A stretch of DNA of 64,000 nt from Diphasiastrum complanatum (Eukaryota; Streptophyta; Lycopodiopsida; Lycopodiales; Lycopodiaceae), in assembly GCA_029204225.1 (NCBI GenBank), contig CM055100.1, positions 20,905,589 to 20,969,588 of the forward strand. The letters run 5' to 3'. Every line of letters starts with the position of its first letter. Positions within the stretch are counted from its first letter, which is position 1. This document shows, piece by piece, positions 33,236 through 46,557 of this stretch. The notes beneath the pieces were generated by a model. That model was not told the origin of the DNA and searched no databases. It saw only the letters and a list, made by a program, of their open reading frames with translations. The position numbers and the translations under genes are program-made.

Positions 33236-33908
33236 AAGGTTAGCACTTAACCTCATGGCTTTGGCACTTTCACATAAAGTCCTTTTCTTCCTCTCAGCCA
33301 CTCCATTTTGTTGTGGGGTCCTTGGTGTTGTATACTCCCTCTTGATCCCATGCTCATCACAAAAGACCTTGAACTTGGTAGATATGTACTCTCCACCATT
33401 GTCACTCCTCAAGCATTTGATCCTTGTAAAAAATTGCTTTTCTCTTGCATTCTTGAACTTGACAAAGACATCATACACTTCATCTTTGCTCTTTAGTAGA
33501 TAGATCCAAGAAAATCTACTAAAATAATCAATGAAAGCTACATACATCTTAGCTCCACTAGTGCTAATTGTAGTAATTCCATGAATATCCTTATGTACAA
33601 CCTAAAAAGGCTTTGTAGATCTAGATGTCGATCTAGTATAAGGTAGTCTATGTGACTTTGACAAAGCACAAGACTCACAAACATGATTGATGTTAGTTAA
33701 GGAAATTGGAAGGCCACTCACAACCTTCTTTCTAGCCATTACCTCAATGACTTGAAGCTGAGGTGCCCCATCCTTTTATGCCAAACCTCTTGAATAGGTA
33801 TTTTCTCTCTTGCAACAAATCCAACTTGGTTAGCAATAACACAAGCATCTAGTTTGAACAAATTCCCTTGCCTTTGACCTTTTGCAATCAAGATATCCTT
33901 CCTTTTGA
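33236..33908 (-). pseudogene. Copia E: pre-integrase and integrase core
   Basis: Minus strand: WHKRMGHLSFKSL and CESCALSKSHRLPY (zinc-binding N-terminal domain), then YVAFIDYFSRFSWIYLL, RSDNGGEYIS and NGVAERKKRTLCESAKAM. The D-D-E residues in the core can be read, except that the first lies in a damaged stretch (KDIHGITT). Stops at about 33603 and a frame change near 33760 interrupt it. The core is cut at 33231-33235 by element N. Confidence 0.9.
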
Positions 33909-35084
33909 TCATGCAAGCATCTCCATCAAACTCACCTTTGAGCCTTTACTTAACAATTGACTCACACTAAGTAAAATCTTTGTAATAGATGGAATGAACA
34001 AAACATCCTCCAAATGAACATTCCTATTTGTAGAGAGAGAAATAGGAATTGTGCCAGTCCCTTTGATTGCACACTCACCATCATTGGCCATGTAGATCAC
34101 CCTCTTGTCATCTCCATATGCCAACAAAGAAGTGAAGTATAGTTTGTGAAAGGTCATGTGTGAACTTGCTCCACTATCAATCCACCTTGGATCTAGATCT
34201 CTATCATTAGCAAGCATATATGAAGACATTACAAAAGCATCATCATTTGCATTTTCAACATCCAAACCATCCTCATCAAGAGTAAGATTACCTTGCTTGT
34301 CTCCTTGATCTCTCTTCTTTTGGTAGCACTCACTTGCAAAGCGTCCTTTGATGACACAATAGAAGCACTTGAGCTTTGATCTATCTTTCTTTTTTCCATT
34401 TGAAGAAGCTTCCCCTTGATCTTGCTCTTTAGACCACTTACTTTTGCTTTTGCCCTTGATGAACATGGCCTCCTCTCCAACTTGAGATGTTGATGAAGAT
34501 CCACCTCTTGCTTGAAGCCTATATTCTTCATTGATCAAGATCTCTTGAAGATCCATCAAACCTGGCAAAGTCTTTTGAATAGCGAGACTTTGAACAATGT
34601 TAGCATGATCATCCAACAATCCATTAAGAATAACTTGAACAAGCTCTCCTTTCTTAATGCTCTCATCATTGCAAGCTAGCTCATCATTCAAAGCTTTCAC
34701 TCTCAAAACAAAAGTATTTGGACTCTCTTCACTCTTTTGAAAACTTTGAAAGATTTCTCTTCTTAGATTCAAAACTCTAGAAGTAGACTTGGACTCATAA
34801 AGCTTCTTCAAAGATTTCCAAGCCTCACTTGATGAAGTACACTTACCAACTTCCTTGAGACGTTCATTGGTAACATTCATCTTTATCATATGTAGAGCTC
34901 TTTTGGCCCTCTTGTCATACCTCACTTGATCTTGTTGTGTTGCTAGCCTCTCTTCCAAACCTACAACAATATCCAAAACATCATTCATCTCAAGAAGTGA
35001 TTCCATCCTCACTTTTTACAATGAATAGTTACTTGAGGTAAGCCTATCATTGCCTTCCAACATGAATCCACTTGATGTAGCCAT
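33909..35084 (-). pseudogene. Copia E: gag and protease
   Basis: The original start is at 35084 (MATSSGFMLEGNDRLTSSNY). A stop TAA at 35016-35018 replaces the conserved Trp of SNYxxWKVRME. From 35012 the frame is open for 367 codons. The Gag domain has EAWKSLKKLYESKSTSRVLN and MDLQEILINEEYRL. The zinc knuckle has lost its His (CFYCVIKGRFASEC). The protease has the active triad WIDSGASSHMT and LEDVLFIPSI. It is the best-preserved Copia frame in the window but is cut from its start, and the knuckle is damaged. Confidence 0.9.
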
Positions 35085-35202
35085 GTAGCAATGACCTGAT
35101 CCTCTCTTTTAACCTATTCCAATGCACAAAGCACTCTTTTGAAATACAACAAATGTTTTCAAAAATAAATCACAAAGATATGGAACCTCTCAATTCTCTT
35201 CT

Positions 35203-35215
35203 AGCACTTATACCA
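35203..35215 (-). other. Degenerate primer-binding site of Copia E
   Basis: Minus strand TTGGTATAAGTGC resembles TGGTATCAGAGC with substitutions, at the expected place upstream of gag. Confidence 0.45.
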
Positions 35216-36430
<1,215 letters not shown>

Positions 36431-38139
36431 ACTCGAAAGCAAGCCAATTTTATACTTAGTTTTTTTTTTCATCCAAAGTTGCCTCTCATTATGTGTGATG
36501 AATGGTTTGTGATAGATGCTAGTGCTCTTGCCTTAGATTTTTGAGCTAGTATGCTTGTATCTTATGCAAGATAGATCTATGTGCAATCACACACATCTTA
36601 GGAGATCATCCACATTGTTTGAGATGTCCTCACACGTGTGAAAAGTACACAAGAATAACAGCTGTTTGTAAGGCATTTCTTGTGGTTGGTGAGTTCTTTT
36701 GATTGATTGTTTGGTTATGTTGGTTGGTTGGTTAGAAGGATGGTGAGTTGTTTAAAAAAGTTCATAGTTGGTTGATGGGTTGCCTTGCATGGTTACATGA
36801 TTTTTGCTTGTGCGTGTTGATTACTTGGGGATTTTTATTGTCTTTGAGAAAGAATCTTTGAGAGAAATGCTTCTTTCATGAGAATATTGTAGTTTTGGAA
36901 TGATTGATATAGCCTTTGTGATGCATTATGATTTTGGTGATAGAATGAGGCTTGTTTTCATTATGTTATGGGAAAGCAACCTTGTGTGAATGACATGTGT
37001 TAGGATGAAGCCTTCCTTTTTGTCATTAAGTATTGCAAGAATTGAATATAGAGAGGGTTTTGTGGTTGGAAGAGAATGCAATTGCTTTCCATGTTAGGAT
37101 GTGTGTGAAGGATTAGGCCATTGCTTTGAGTTGAATGTTTGTTGGAATAGTGTCTATGCATGCATTAGGGTTGAATGATGAGCATAACATTTGCATGACA
37201 AAGTGATGCTTTGCCGGCAAGGACACTCTTACTGTAATCACAACAAAGCATGAGTGAAGCAAGGACATGCGATTGCTGATTTTTCCAGCCATTGTATTTT
37301 ATGGCCTGTTTATTTTTATAGACTTACGATTCAGTTTTCTCTCAATAGATTGAGGAATCATTCTCTTCTCTAGCATTATGGAAAAGTGAAAAAAGTAGTT
37401 TAAATCTAGTGGGGCACATGAATATGTCGCTATTGTAAAATCGTATACTTCTAAATCTAGTTAACATTCAGTTTTGTTGGCTAGTATCTCATAAGCTTGC
37501 TAGTTTTCAAGTTCACTATGTATGGGTGTTGGTTTCAAGTGTGAGTTAAAACGGGCCTAACCTATGTGAAACACTAGATTGAGTAGTCCACCAAGCACAA
37601 CTGAAATACGATGTCTAGGTTAAGTTGCAAGTAGACATGCCGATCTTCATAATTGCCTAGTGAAATAACTATGCTTGAAGGCTGAGTAATGTCGTCGTTC
37701 GATAAACAGAGGAATGCACATAATTAACCACCATTGGAAATCTTCACAAGCCTAATGCACAACTTAAGGAGGCCCTTGTAAAGTTTTTTCATCTCTCCCT
37801 AAGAGACCCTTATTGATCCTAGTCGAAAGTGTTGTAATTACGTGGTGGTTATGCCCAAAGTAAGACTCAATGTTGTATAATTATTTAAGTTTGTCAAGAT
37901 GCACAATTGTATTGAAAATACCTATTTAGTCTATCCTGTGGAACATATTTGAACCTTTAGTCAAAACCTTATTAATAATAAATGAATTACGCTCATATAT
38001 CTATCAAAATCCAAATTAAACATTAGTTGTAGAAGCCTTGTCGAACTTGAATGCAGACAAGTAGTGTATGGCCATGGACACTGAGTATAATTCATTGATG
38101 AAGAACAAGACCTTTTGTCGATCCTCCTACGAATGTGAA
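36431..38139. other. No gene seen
   Basis: No coding family recognised. TTGGTTGGTTGGTT-type simple sequence occurs near 36720 and a CACACGTGTGAA motif at 36630-36641, similar to those in element N LTRs. Confidence 0.45.
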
Positions 38140-38510
38140 AATCATCAACACTAAGTAGATATACAAATTGAAGCTTAACCCATATGGATCTACATCCAAA
38201 TGGAAAGCTCGACTAGGGATAAAGGCTATTTACAATCGTATGGAATAGACTACACTGAGACCTTCAGTCCAATTGTAAAACATCAATCTATCTAAACATT
38301 ATTGGCTATTGTAGCTGTAGAAGATCTATACATTAACCAGATGGATGTCCAGATGACATTCCTTAATGGATACATACAAGAAGAGATTTATTTATCAACC
38401 AGAAGGCTACATCCTTTGAGGTCAAGAGCACAAAGTCTGCAAATTACAGAAGGCCCTCTATGGGTTAAAGCAAGCTCCAAGAGCCTGGCTTGAAAGAATA
38501 AATTAATTGT
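38140..38510 (+). pseudogene. Copia F: short RT fragment
   Basis: Frame-shifted pieces of the RT finger/palm are readable: SKWKARL, then NQMDVQMTFLNGYIQEEIYL (about 38335-38394), then KALYGLKQAPRAWLER. It stops abruptly near 38510, before the catalytic YVDD. No other Copia domain adjoins it. Confidence 0.8.
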
Positions 38511-38550
38511 TGTTGCAACGTCAATTTACTTCCAACATTGCAAACTCTTC

Positions 38551-39480
38551 CCCGGATGCCTAGCCGCCCACAAATCCAAGTGCTCTCCCTTACCCACAAA
38601 GGGGCTGGTACTAGAGGACATTAAACACTTAGACATTTACCACTTATATCCACTTTGAACAAAGTCCCACTTCTACTTATGGGATTTCTTTGAGCATGGG
38701 CTGTGGCTCCACTTTGCCAACACTCCCCCTCAAAGTGGGGCACAGGTCACCTTGCCTGCTCTGATACCATGACTGGCTTTCCCTTGGGACATGTGGAAGA
38801 TTAGTCTAAGTGATAGGAAAAACTATCAGTGACTTAAGTATGAAAATATGGTACTGAATTACAAAACAAGAAGACAATTACTCTATCGACTGTTAGAGTC
38901 TTGTACTGTGGAAGCTTATCAGGCTACGAAAATAGCTCTGATACCATGTAGGAATTCGGTGGGCCTTCAACGGATATAACTTAACCTTTCTGGTTCAGAG
39001 GTTGCACCAAAATCATGGAGTCTTTTCCCCCCGTCGGTGAGCTGTGTTTCGGGATCCCGTCCTCGGACGCCTAGCCGCCCACGAATCCAAGTGCTCCCCC
39101 TTACCCGCAAAGGGGCTGGTACAAGGGGACAAGGGTACATTGTCTACAATGAGCTTATATGTGGGTTCTATTATAGTCTCCATTTGCTTATGGGACGAAT
39201 GCACTCTTTTTGGTGCCTTTGCTCTGATACCAACTTAGAGTTTGTCGGCAGCGGAGAGCGGTCCAGTAGACGATGTGGCGTGTTGTACGCGCCTACGGGC
39301 CACGTGCGAGATTCCATTCCCACCGCCTAGCCACCCGCCATCATTCCCCTTTGACCCCAAAAGGGCTGGTACCATGGGACAAGGGTACATTGTCTACAAT
39401 GAGCTTATATGTGGATTCTGTTATAGTCTCCATTTGCTTATGGGATGAATGCACTCTTTTTGGTGCCTTTTTGGACGCAG
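38551..39480. repeat. Tandem LTR/leader fragments with repeated PBS complements
   Basis: Two close copies (39068-39235 and 39328-39470) share GGACAAGGGTACATTGTC, GAGCTTATATGTGG and CTCCATTTGCTTATGGGA. A more diverged one lies at 38551-38770. GCTCTGATACCA, the complement of the Copia PBS, occurs at about 38760, 38938 and (imperfect) 39219. This implies several minus-oriented LTR-leader junctions stacked in 0.9 kb. Confidence 0.6.
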
Positions 39481-39507
39481 TCGCTTTGTGCGTAGCTTGC
39501 ATCCTCC

Positions 39508-39511
<4 letters not shown>

Positions 39512-39603
<92 letters not shown>

Positions 39604-39616
39604 GGGGGGGGGGGGG
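39512..39616. repeat. Compound (GA)n-(G)n repeat
   Basis: About 40 GA units run directly into an uninterrupted G run of about 24. The G run could form quadruplex structures. Confidence 0.95.
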
Positions 39617-39619
39617 ACT

Positions 39620-41146
39620 TATTGCAAATCTTGGTGGTGCTCTTACCTAGAAAGTAAAAATCCTTTTGAAAATTTGTAAATAAAAGTGGGTGAATCCAAA
39701 CCACAAGTTTCTGATTCACTCTCAAAAGATCATAACCTGAACCTTGCAATATCCTTCACTCCACTTCTTGGCCTCCACTTGTGTGCTTCCAAGCAGTTCC
39801 TTCTAGCTTTGACTCTGATATCACTTTCAAAAAATCCTCCAAAAATCAAAGATAGGATGCCAAATCAGGACAAACAAAGGAACAGATGGTGGATCAAATC
39901 CATCCAACCAACCTATATCAATCAGATCCCCAAGCTAGGGACCAAAGCAATGACTCAATATGTCACAATAATAACATGTAGCTAAGATACATCAAATCAA
40001 GCTCTCCTCCTAGAGAGGCCTATGGGTATACTTATACCCTCCAAGGCTCCACCTCAACTAGGAGTAATCTGAGACACCTCAATGAGACACATTATTAGCA
40101 ACTTACCTATGAGTCACTGCTATGTCCATTTAAATCTGCCATTATCTCGCTAACAGATCCACAAATTACTATTCACAAAAGTATAGTAGATTCTCTCTCC
40201 ATTTCGAAATATGAATTACAAACTGTGATTTGTAGTCTCAAAAATTTTGAATTTTGAATTGTGTGTAAGTAGATTGGGCAACTTGCAAGGGAGTTCTCAA
40301 TAGTAATTACAATTCAAGGGTTGGCAACCATTCACCAATGTTCACTAGATAGGTTTGGTAGAGCAATTTAAGATGAGTTGGCTCTTGCCTTTCAAAAGTT
40401 GCCACCTAGTGGATGTGTTAGAACTCACAGCCTAGGTTTTAGGGTGAATATATGGTTATCTGTATATCAAGCTTGTTGATATTTTGAGTGACTTTCAGAT
40501 AAGAACCTTTCTCTTTTTGTTTGCCTTTCAATAAGGATTGGCAAATTTTCATTCTACTATTCACATGAAGTGAACCTAGGCCTCCTTCCCTTTTAGCTTT
40601 GAGAGGCATATCTCAAATTAATGCTTCAACTGATGAGTCATTAAGATTTTTGCGTTTCTTTGAGCTCCAAATAGGCCTGTGACATGCATTGCAACTTGCA
40701 AATGCCAAGGCACAGGTTAACTCAAGGTTTTGAAGTGAGCTAATGAAGTCAATCTATCTCCCCCACAGAGTGCAGGGGATGAATTCAGCTCAAGTATAAC
40801 ACATATGAATCGATTGTGATGGTGTCAAGAATAGTGGGATGAGTGGGATGAGATGAATAAAAGAAAATTCTCGCCATGCTAAAGAATGCACTTGCATTGC
40901 TTGTTGCTCCGCCGACATGTTCACAAGCCTTGATTCTTGGTTAAGCTAGGTTTAGTATATAACACTTAACACTAGAATAGAGTGTACAATAAAAGCTTAG
41001 TAGAATAATGCCCTCTTCTTTTCTAAGCACAAGTGAGAGAGAGTAAGTTATTATGGAGGTAGTATGTAGTCGTTGGGTGACTCAACTTCTGCTCCTTCTT
41101 GGGCTTCTCCCTCGAAAGGCAACCGACAAAATTGCAACAAAAACAA

Positions 41147-41149
<3 letters not shown>
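39620..41149. other. Intergenic region upstream of the receptor gene
   Basis: No coding features. The last kilobase may include the promoter of the ERD2-like gene, but no TATA box can be tied to a start site. Confidence 0.4.

Positions 41150-41198
<49 letters not shown>
41150..41198. repeat. (GA)n tract in the receptor gene's upstream region
   Basis: About 24 GA units, 343 bp before the start codon. In plants such tracts near start sites can bind GAGA-binding (BBR/BPC) proteins; that role here is inference. Confidence 0.95.
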
Positions 41199-41199
<1 letters not shown>

Positions 41200-41540
41200 A
41201 CACCATATGGTATCTATCACTTTGTCTGATAGTTGCCAATTGTGGTTGATCAGAATACATGCGTAGTTCAATCTCTTCTCTGAGCGTCAGTTCATATCCG
41301 CACTTGTGTAGCATTCTCTCACTTGAGCTGATCCAGAAGTTGTCTTACGATCCACAAACAATTTATTTTTTCCAAAGCTCAGGTTTCTAGCCACTTCTTT
41401 ATCCATAGTTTGAGCTTAAAATATCCTCACAATCAGCTCAACCGAAGCAAATCTTGGCAAATCCAGAGTAGGGAAAATTCTGTGAGATTCTTGCCGGCTA
41501 TAGCTCAAATATCGCAGGATTTCCTTCGCAAGTTCACTTG

Positions 41541-44500
41541 ATGGGATCGGAAAAGAAATTAAGAAGTCCACTCTTGTGGGTTAAGAGGCAATCGATAAGA
41601 GTGAAAGTAGTTTTGGGCGTACTGGCCAGCATTGCGGCACTCGTGTTTCTCAAAATTGCTGTGGTTAATCATAACTATATGTTTATTGCATCTGAAGCAA
41701 TTCATACCATTGGCATCATTATCCTTATCTACAAGCTTCAACGGAAGAAGTCCTGCGCAGGTATGATATTTCGGCGATCATCTAGAGCCTGTTCTCATCT
41801 CATTTCTTCTTCGGGAACCCACCTGCTTGAATTATGTGCATATGACGCATGAATGAGGTATAGAATAAAAACGGTTTCGTATCCAAAGAGGTTATGCCTT
41901 GCTTCTTTTAAAGCGTTTGATTGACCATAACATGTATCATCTTGTGAGTAGTCAAGCATGCCCTGTATTTTCATGCTCAGTTATTGATCTGGTTCTACAT
42001 TTTGGAGGGGCGTAGTTTAGAGCCCGGTTGAAATCTCTACAATTGATATTATTCATATTAATATAGAGAAAGTTTTGAAATCTTTCAAACATCATATTAT
42101 TGGATATTGTAAAGCTACTTCAGAGACCTTCACCACCAAATAACAAAGTCTCTTTGTTTGATGTATGTGCGATGCCATCGGACCATTGTAAACCTTACTT
42201 GGATGTTTGATTCATGCACGAGCTTTTCGTTCTGAAAATTCCATCTTCTGTGTGGGTGGTTCTCAGAAAGCATGAGTTTGGAAATTTTGCCATGTTTGAT
42301 AGATGCAAAATATGCTTACCTATTCATCAACCAGCTAATCTCTTAATTGTTTCGAGTCAAATCATTGCTGTAATCTTTGGGAGATTTACGAGTAGGATGC
42401 TTAAGTTGTACATCTTTGTATCACATAATAAGTATGAAAACGATCTCTATATTTGACTACTTTTTAAATCGTTTTTTTTTTCAGGATTATCCCTCAGGTC
42501 ACAGGAGCTCACAGCACTATTCCTTATTGCGAGATTGTATTGCAGTGTGATTATGGAGCATAATATCCATACCATTCTAGATTTTCTGACCTTGATTACA
42601 ACAGCATGGGTGATTTACATGATTCGTTTCAAGCTGAAGTCTACGTATATGGAGGACCTGGATACTCTTCGGATTTATTATGTGGTAAGTCAAATCTGGG
42701 CTGTTTGAAGCTTCTTATCATGACCGTTGTTGTCCAGGTCGGTCAGGACTTCTAGCACCTATTATTCTCCTCATTTGCACACCAATATTCTCGTAAGGTC
42801 TAGGGGGCTAGCCGGGCACCCTTGTCTCTATCTTAAGGATAATCTTAAAGTTCAAAGAAGAAATCAAGTGGCACTTCTAGTGCCTAAGAATATTTTCAAC
42901 CGCTAAGGATGCAGTTGCAGCAGAAGAGTATATAGTTTCTTCCTGATAATTTTATATGATTTCATTTCAAGAAAGTCACCGTCAACAAATTGCAAATATT
43001 CACTTGCACAAAGTTGGGCTTAGATATGCATCTTTCGATGCACATCAGCTGATTATTTTTCTGCCTGTCTGCAGTTTGTACCCTGTGCGATTTTGGCTCT
43101 CATAATTCAGCCTACAAACACACATCATGTCATCAACAGAACACTTTGGGCTTTCTGTGTATATTTGGAATCAGTGTCTGTGCTGCCGCAGCTTCGTATC
43201 ATGCAGAATGCCAAGGTTTTCTGTAATAAAAACAGTTAACTCACTTTTATTGCAAGCTGCAATTTTAGTTCCGAATCATCTAATCAACCCTCTCTACTTA
43301 TAGAAATCTTTAAGTGAGGCATTTCGATTGGAAATCTCTTTCAAGGCCATTACTGTGAATCTTTAGGATGATTTTGTCTGTATGTCTGTTTTTTATCCTT
43401 CAGGTTGTCGAGCCATTCACAGCAAATTATGTTTTTGCTCTAGGAGTTGCAAGGTTCTTGAATTGCGCACATTGGATATTGCAGGTTAGTAATATAGTAG
43501 CCAATTCCAAAATGAAATGCATTCCAAAATGGCATCTTGTTTGAAGTTTCAGAATGTGGTCTAATTTTTTTTTAGTTCGACCACTATTTGTTCAATTTTG
43601 CAGTTTATCCAAACATTAGGCAATAAAAAAATCGACCACGATTGAAATGGAAACATAGGTAGATCATTCTTTTCAACAGCTCTTGCCTTGGATTTCTCAA
43701 TTTAAAATTGTTGAGCACGTATGGAATGTACATTTTCTTTGAAAGGATCTTGGACTATTCTATTGGAGAATAGCAAGCACATAGGGCTATTTTGGATTGG
43801 GCTTTGATCTAGGAGAAATTCCATTTATGCTTTTTGGCACTATCAACCTGTGGGATCACATAGAATTGAGCCTAGGTGGGTGAGCCCAACTCAAGCTCGT
43901 TACACCAACTTGCCATGTGTGGGAAGATAAGTTCAATGATTGACAATGGGTCCCAATGGAATGCTTGCCATTTTTGCATTTGAATACAACATAATCTGGG
44001 AAACAAAGGCCAAAGGATATACAGTTGAAATTTTTTTGCATCTTAGTAAGAACATGGTTCATGGTAAACGACAAGCAAATCCTAGAGGAATACAATTTCC
44101 CATTGATTGTAGATTACTTCTATTCAATACGAATGGAAAATTTACAACAAATCGAAATGTAATTATGTAAGCTACTATCAAGAGTTGGCAAGGGCCAATA
44201 AAGAAAGAAGATTATTCAGATTGATAAATAATTTATGGCCAAGATCAGCTAGCTACCTTCATTAGACACATCCTTGAAAAGGTACAAGCCCTATATCTCC
44301 ACAGAGGGTGGGCATGCCTAGGCTGTAAATATTTTAAGAAGCATATTATCACACAAACATCACCAAAAATTCTATATCGCAGTTAGGGATGGAACCTTGC
44401 AAATTAAGCTAGCACAAGTAGTTGGCTTGCTTCTACAAGAATATCATTCGAGAGAGCCAACCCACACAACAAAATTTGGATTCAAAAAAGCAAATAGACC

Positions 44501-46557
44501 TATTTCATTCTTAGGGTGGTTTTAGACTACATCGTTTGGCAAGTCCCTAATTCAAAATAGACTTGTCCCATTGGTCCAGGATGAAAAATGGTTGTCCAAA
44601 CTTTCAGACTTACCTTCAGTTGCCACCATGTGGCAGATGAGGTGGCATAGGACCCTTGCCACATAGGGTCAACTTAAGCACATTATTTGAGCCTAGGGAC
44701 TTTGCCTGGCATGTTGAGTTGCCAAGGAAAACTTAACCAATGGAATGGTAGAGATCAAGAGGATTATCAACTCAAAGTAAGTAATTCAGGAGGAGCCTTT
44801 TACTAGTGGATGCAAACACCCCCTTCCATGCTACAAGAGGATTGGAACTTATTACAATTTACAATGTTGACAAGTTTTTTATTGGTACTGTTATAGGATG
44901 TTAATTTATTTGTAATCCCATCCAAAAAGTGTTGCAAGTGAAATAATGACTCAAATGCTTACCATCTTTGCCACGGGTGCAACGGTCTCATCATAGGCAA
45001 TACCATGTTCTTGTGCATATCCTTTTGCCACCAACCTTGCCTTGTACTTGTTGATTGATCCATCTTGGTTTTTCTTCACTTTGAAGATCCATTTGCATCC
45101 AATAGCCTTCTTGTTCTTTGGAAGCTCCACGAATCTCCATGTCCTATTGCTCATAAGAGCTTGATACTCAAGACCATTACTACTGGACGCAATTCAAGTC
45201 TTTTGTGCATGGTATTGCCTATCTCGGTTTGAGTAAGATGAGAGTGATCATTAGATGTGCTTTACGATCCATTCTGGCCACATAGGGATGCAACCACCAA
45301 GGGTTAAGTCTCACCTCATGTGAAAGGGTGGGGTAAGCCACTCGAAGTGGCCTCAGCCAATCAAAGAAGGGTATTAGGGGCCCTCTTTAGTTTAAGCCCC
45401 TTGTGAGTAATAACGTACTAAAGTTTCCAGCATTAAAAAGGGAAAATTTGACTAAAAAATGGTGGAACGTTTCAAATTACGTTCAATGGTTTTAGATGAA
45501 ATTAGATCCTTTGCAACTATGTTTAAATGTAAAGACTGCATGAAGGTAGTTATCGGCATCTTAGCGACCCTCTGATGTGTCTTTTAAGAGATATGACAAG
45601 GGAGCTTTTGAAACTCCCTCACTTATTTTTTTGAAAACTCTTCGTTTTTTTGTTTTCAAAGACTGTTACATTCACTTCAGAAATTAATATGCAATCAACT
45701 GATCATAGTGTCCCCTAGTACCGCTGTTATGGTACCGCCGATACCATAACAGTGGTACCGCCGGTACGGTACCGGCCTGGGATCTGTGGTACCAGGGCAG
45801 TACCATAATAAAAAAATTAAAAAAAATTTAAATTTTTTCCCGTGTTATTTTCGCAAATTTTTTTTTTTTTTTTTTTTTGGTACCGTGGGACCGATATGGT
45901 CCCGCGGTACCGGGATCCGCGGTACCCAGTACCGCGGGACCTATGCAACTGATTATGGTGTATGATAAGTGTTATGATCAGCCTTGTACATAAGTCCACA
46001 ACCCTTTCCTCCTGTACATTTACCATTTTTTTTCAGTCTGCTCAACATGGATCTTGGACCTCTTATTTGAATATTGAGAATTAGGTGCCTCTAGAGCCAA
46101 TAACAAGACTTGTTAGAACTTCATTTCCAAAACTTGATTGGGTTGTATGAGAGCATTGCATTTGATTTATTTGACTGTTATTGGCAGCTTTATGATGACA
46201 GCGGTTCTCTGCTTCGATATGTTCAATATGGTCGGTGGGCAATAATGGTGTGTGTATCTGAAGTTGTGCAGACATTTGTATTAGCAGATTTCTGTTACTA
46301 CTATGTCAAAAGGTAAATATCTGTTTCAAAGCTTTAGATATCAGTCCTTTCAAAAGAGATTCACTTTTATCATTGGCATTCTTCCCCAAAATTTTATTCT
46401 TTTAGCAGACTCCCTGTTTCAAGCTGTCATGTAATAATTGCTTTCTCCTGTTTCTGGTTGGCCTATACCTTCAAGAAGTTTTTGGTTGATATGTTGCTTT
46501 TTAAACAGTGTTATTCAAGGTCAAACCATGGTAAGACTTCCATCAGGAGTGGTGTAG
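41541..46557 (+). CDS. ER lumen protein-retaining receptor (KDEL receptor, ERD2-like), six exons
   Basis: Exons: 41541-41760, 42485-42684, 43075-43215, 43404-43484, 46188-46312, 46509-46557; all introns GT-AG. They encode 271 residues without a stop, the usual length of the plant ERD2-like subfamily that has an extra N-terminal segment (about residues 1-55) before the receptor fold. Motifs: SEAIHTIGIIILIYKL, GLSLRSQELTALFLIARLYC, IHTILDFLTLITTAWVIYMI, WAFCVYLESVSVLPQLRIMQ, VEPFTANYVFALGVARFLNC, QTFVLADFCYYYVKS and the C-terminal RLPSGVV. The fold is multi-spanning in Golgi/ER membranes; classical ERD2 returns K/HDEL-tagged proteins from Golgi to ER, while the role of the longer plant relatives is less certain. 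The start at 41541 is the first ATG in frame. It is the only intact host gene here. Confidence 0.95.
44951..45180 (-). pseudogene. Copia RT fragment inside intron 4
   Basis: Minus-strand open frame with NRTWRFVELPKNKKAIGCKW, KVKKNQDGSINKYKARLVAK and YDETVAPVAKMVSI, the N-terminal RT segment of Copia pol. No stop within 68 codons, but no flanking pol or LTR, so it is an isolated scrap. Confidence 0.88.
45709..45946. repeat. GGTACC-rich palindromic insertion in intron 4
   Basis: GC-rich flanks full of GGTACC, TACCGC and GGTACCG palindromes surround an A/T core (poly-A near 45810, poly-T near 45860). Both sides are bordered by a 16-bp near-duplicate: CAACTGATCATAGTGT (45693-45708) and CAACTGATTATGGTGT (45947-45962). 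That looks like a 238-bp insertion with a long, two-mismatch target duplication. No family is known to me. Confidence 0.55.

Larger units (their letters stand above)
43485..46187 (+). other. Enlarged intron 4 of the receptor gene
   Basis: At 2,703 bp this intron is far longer than the others (196-724 bp). It carries a minus-strand Copia RT fragment and a GGTACC-rich insertion. Donor GTTAGT and acceptor TTGGCAG are intact, so splicing could still be normal. Confidence 0.9.

Noticed and set aside
44340-44440. Possible third tRNA-like retroposon (GGTTCCATCCC on the minus strand)
   Set aside because: Only a B-box-like word; A-box and borders are not convincing.
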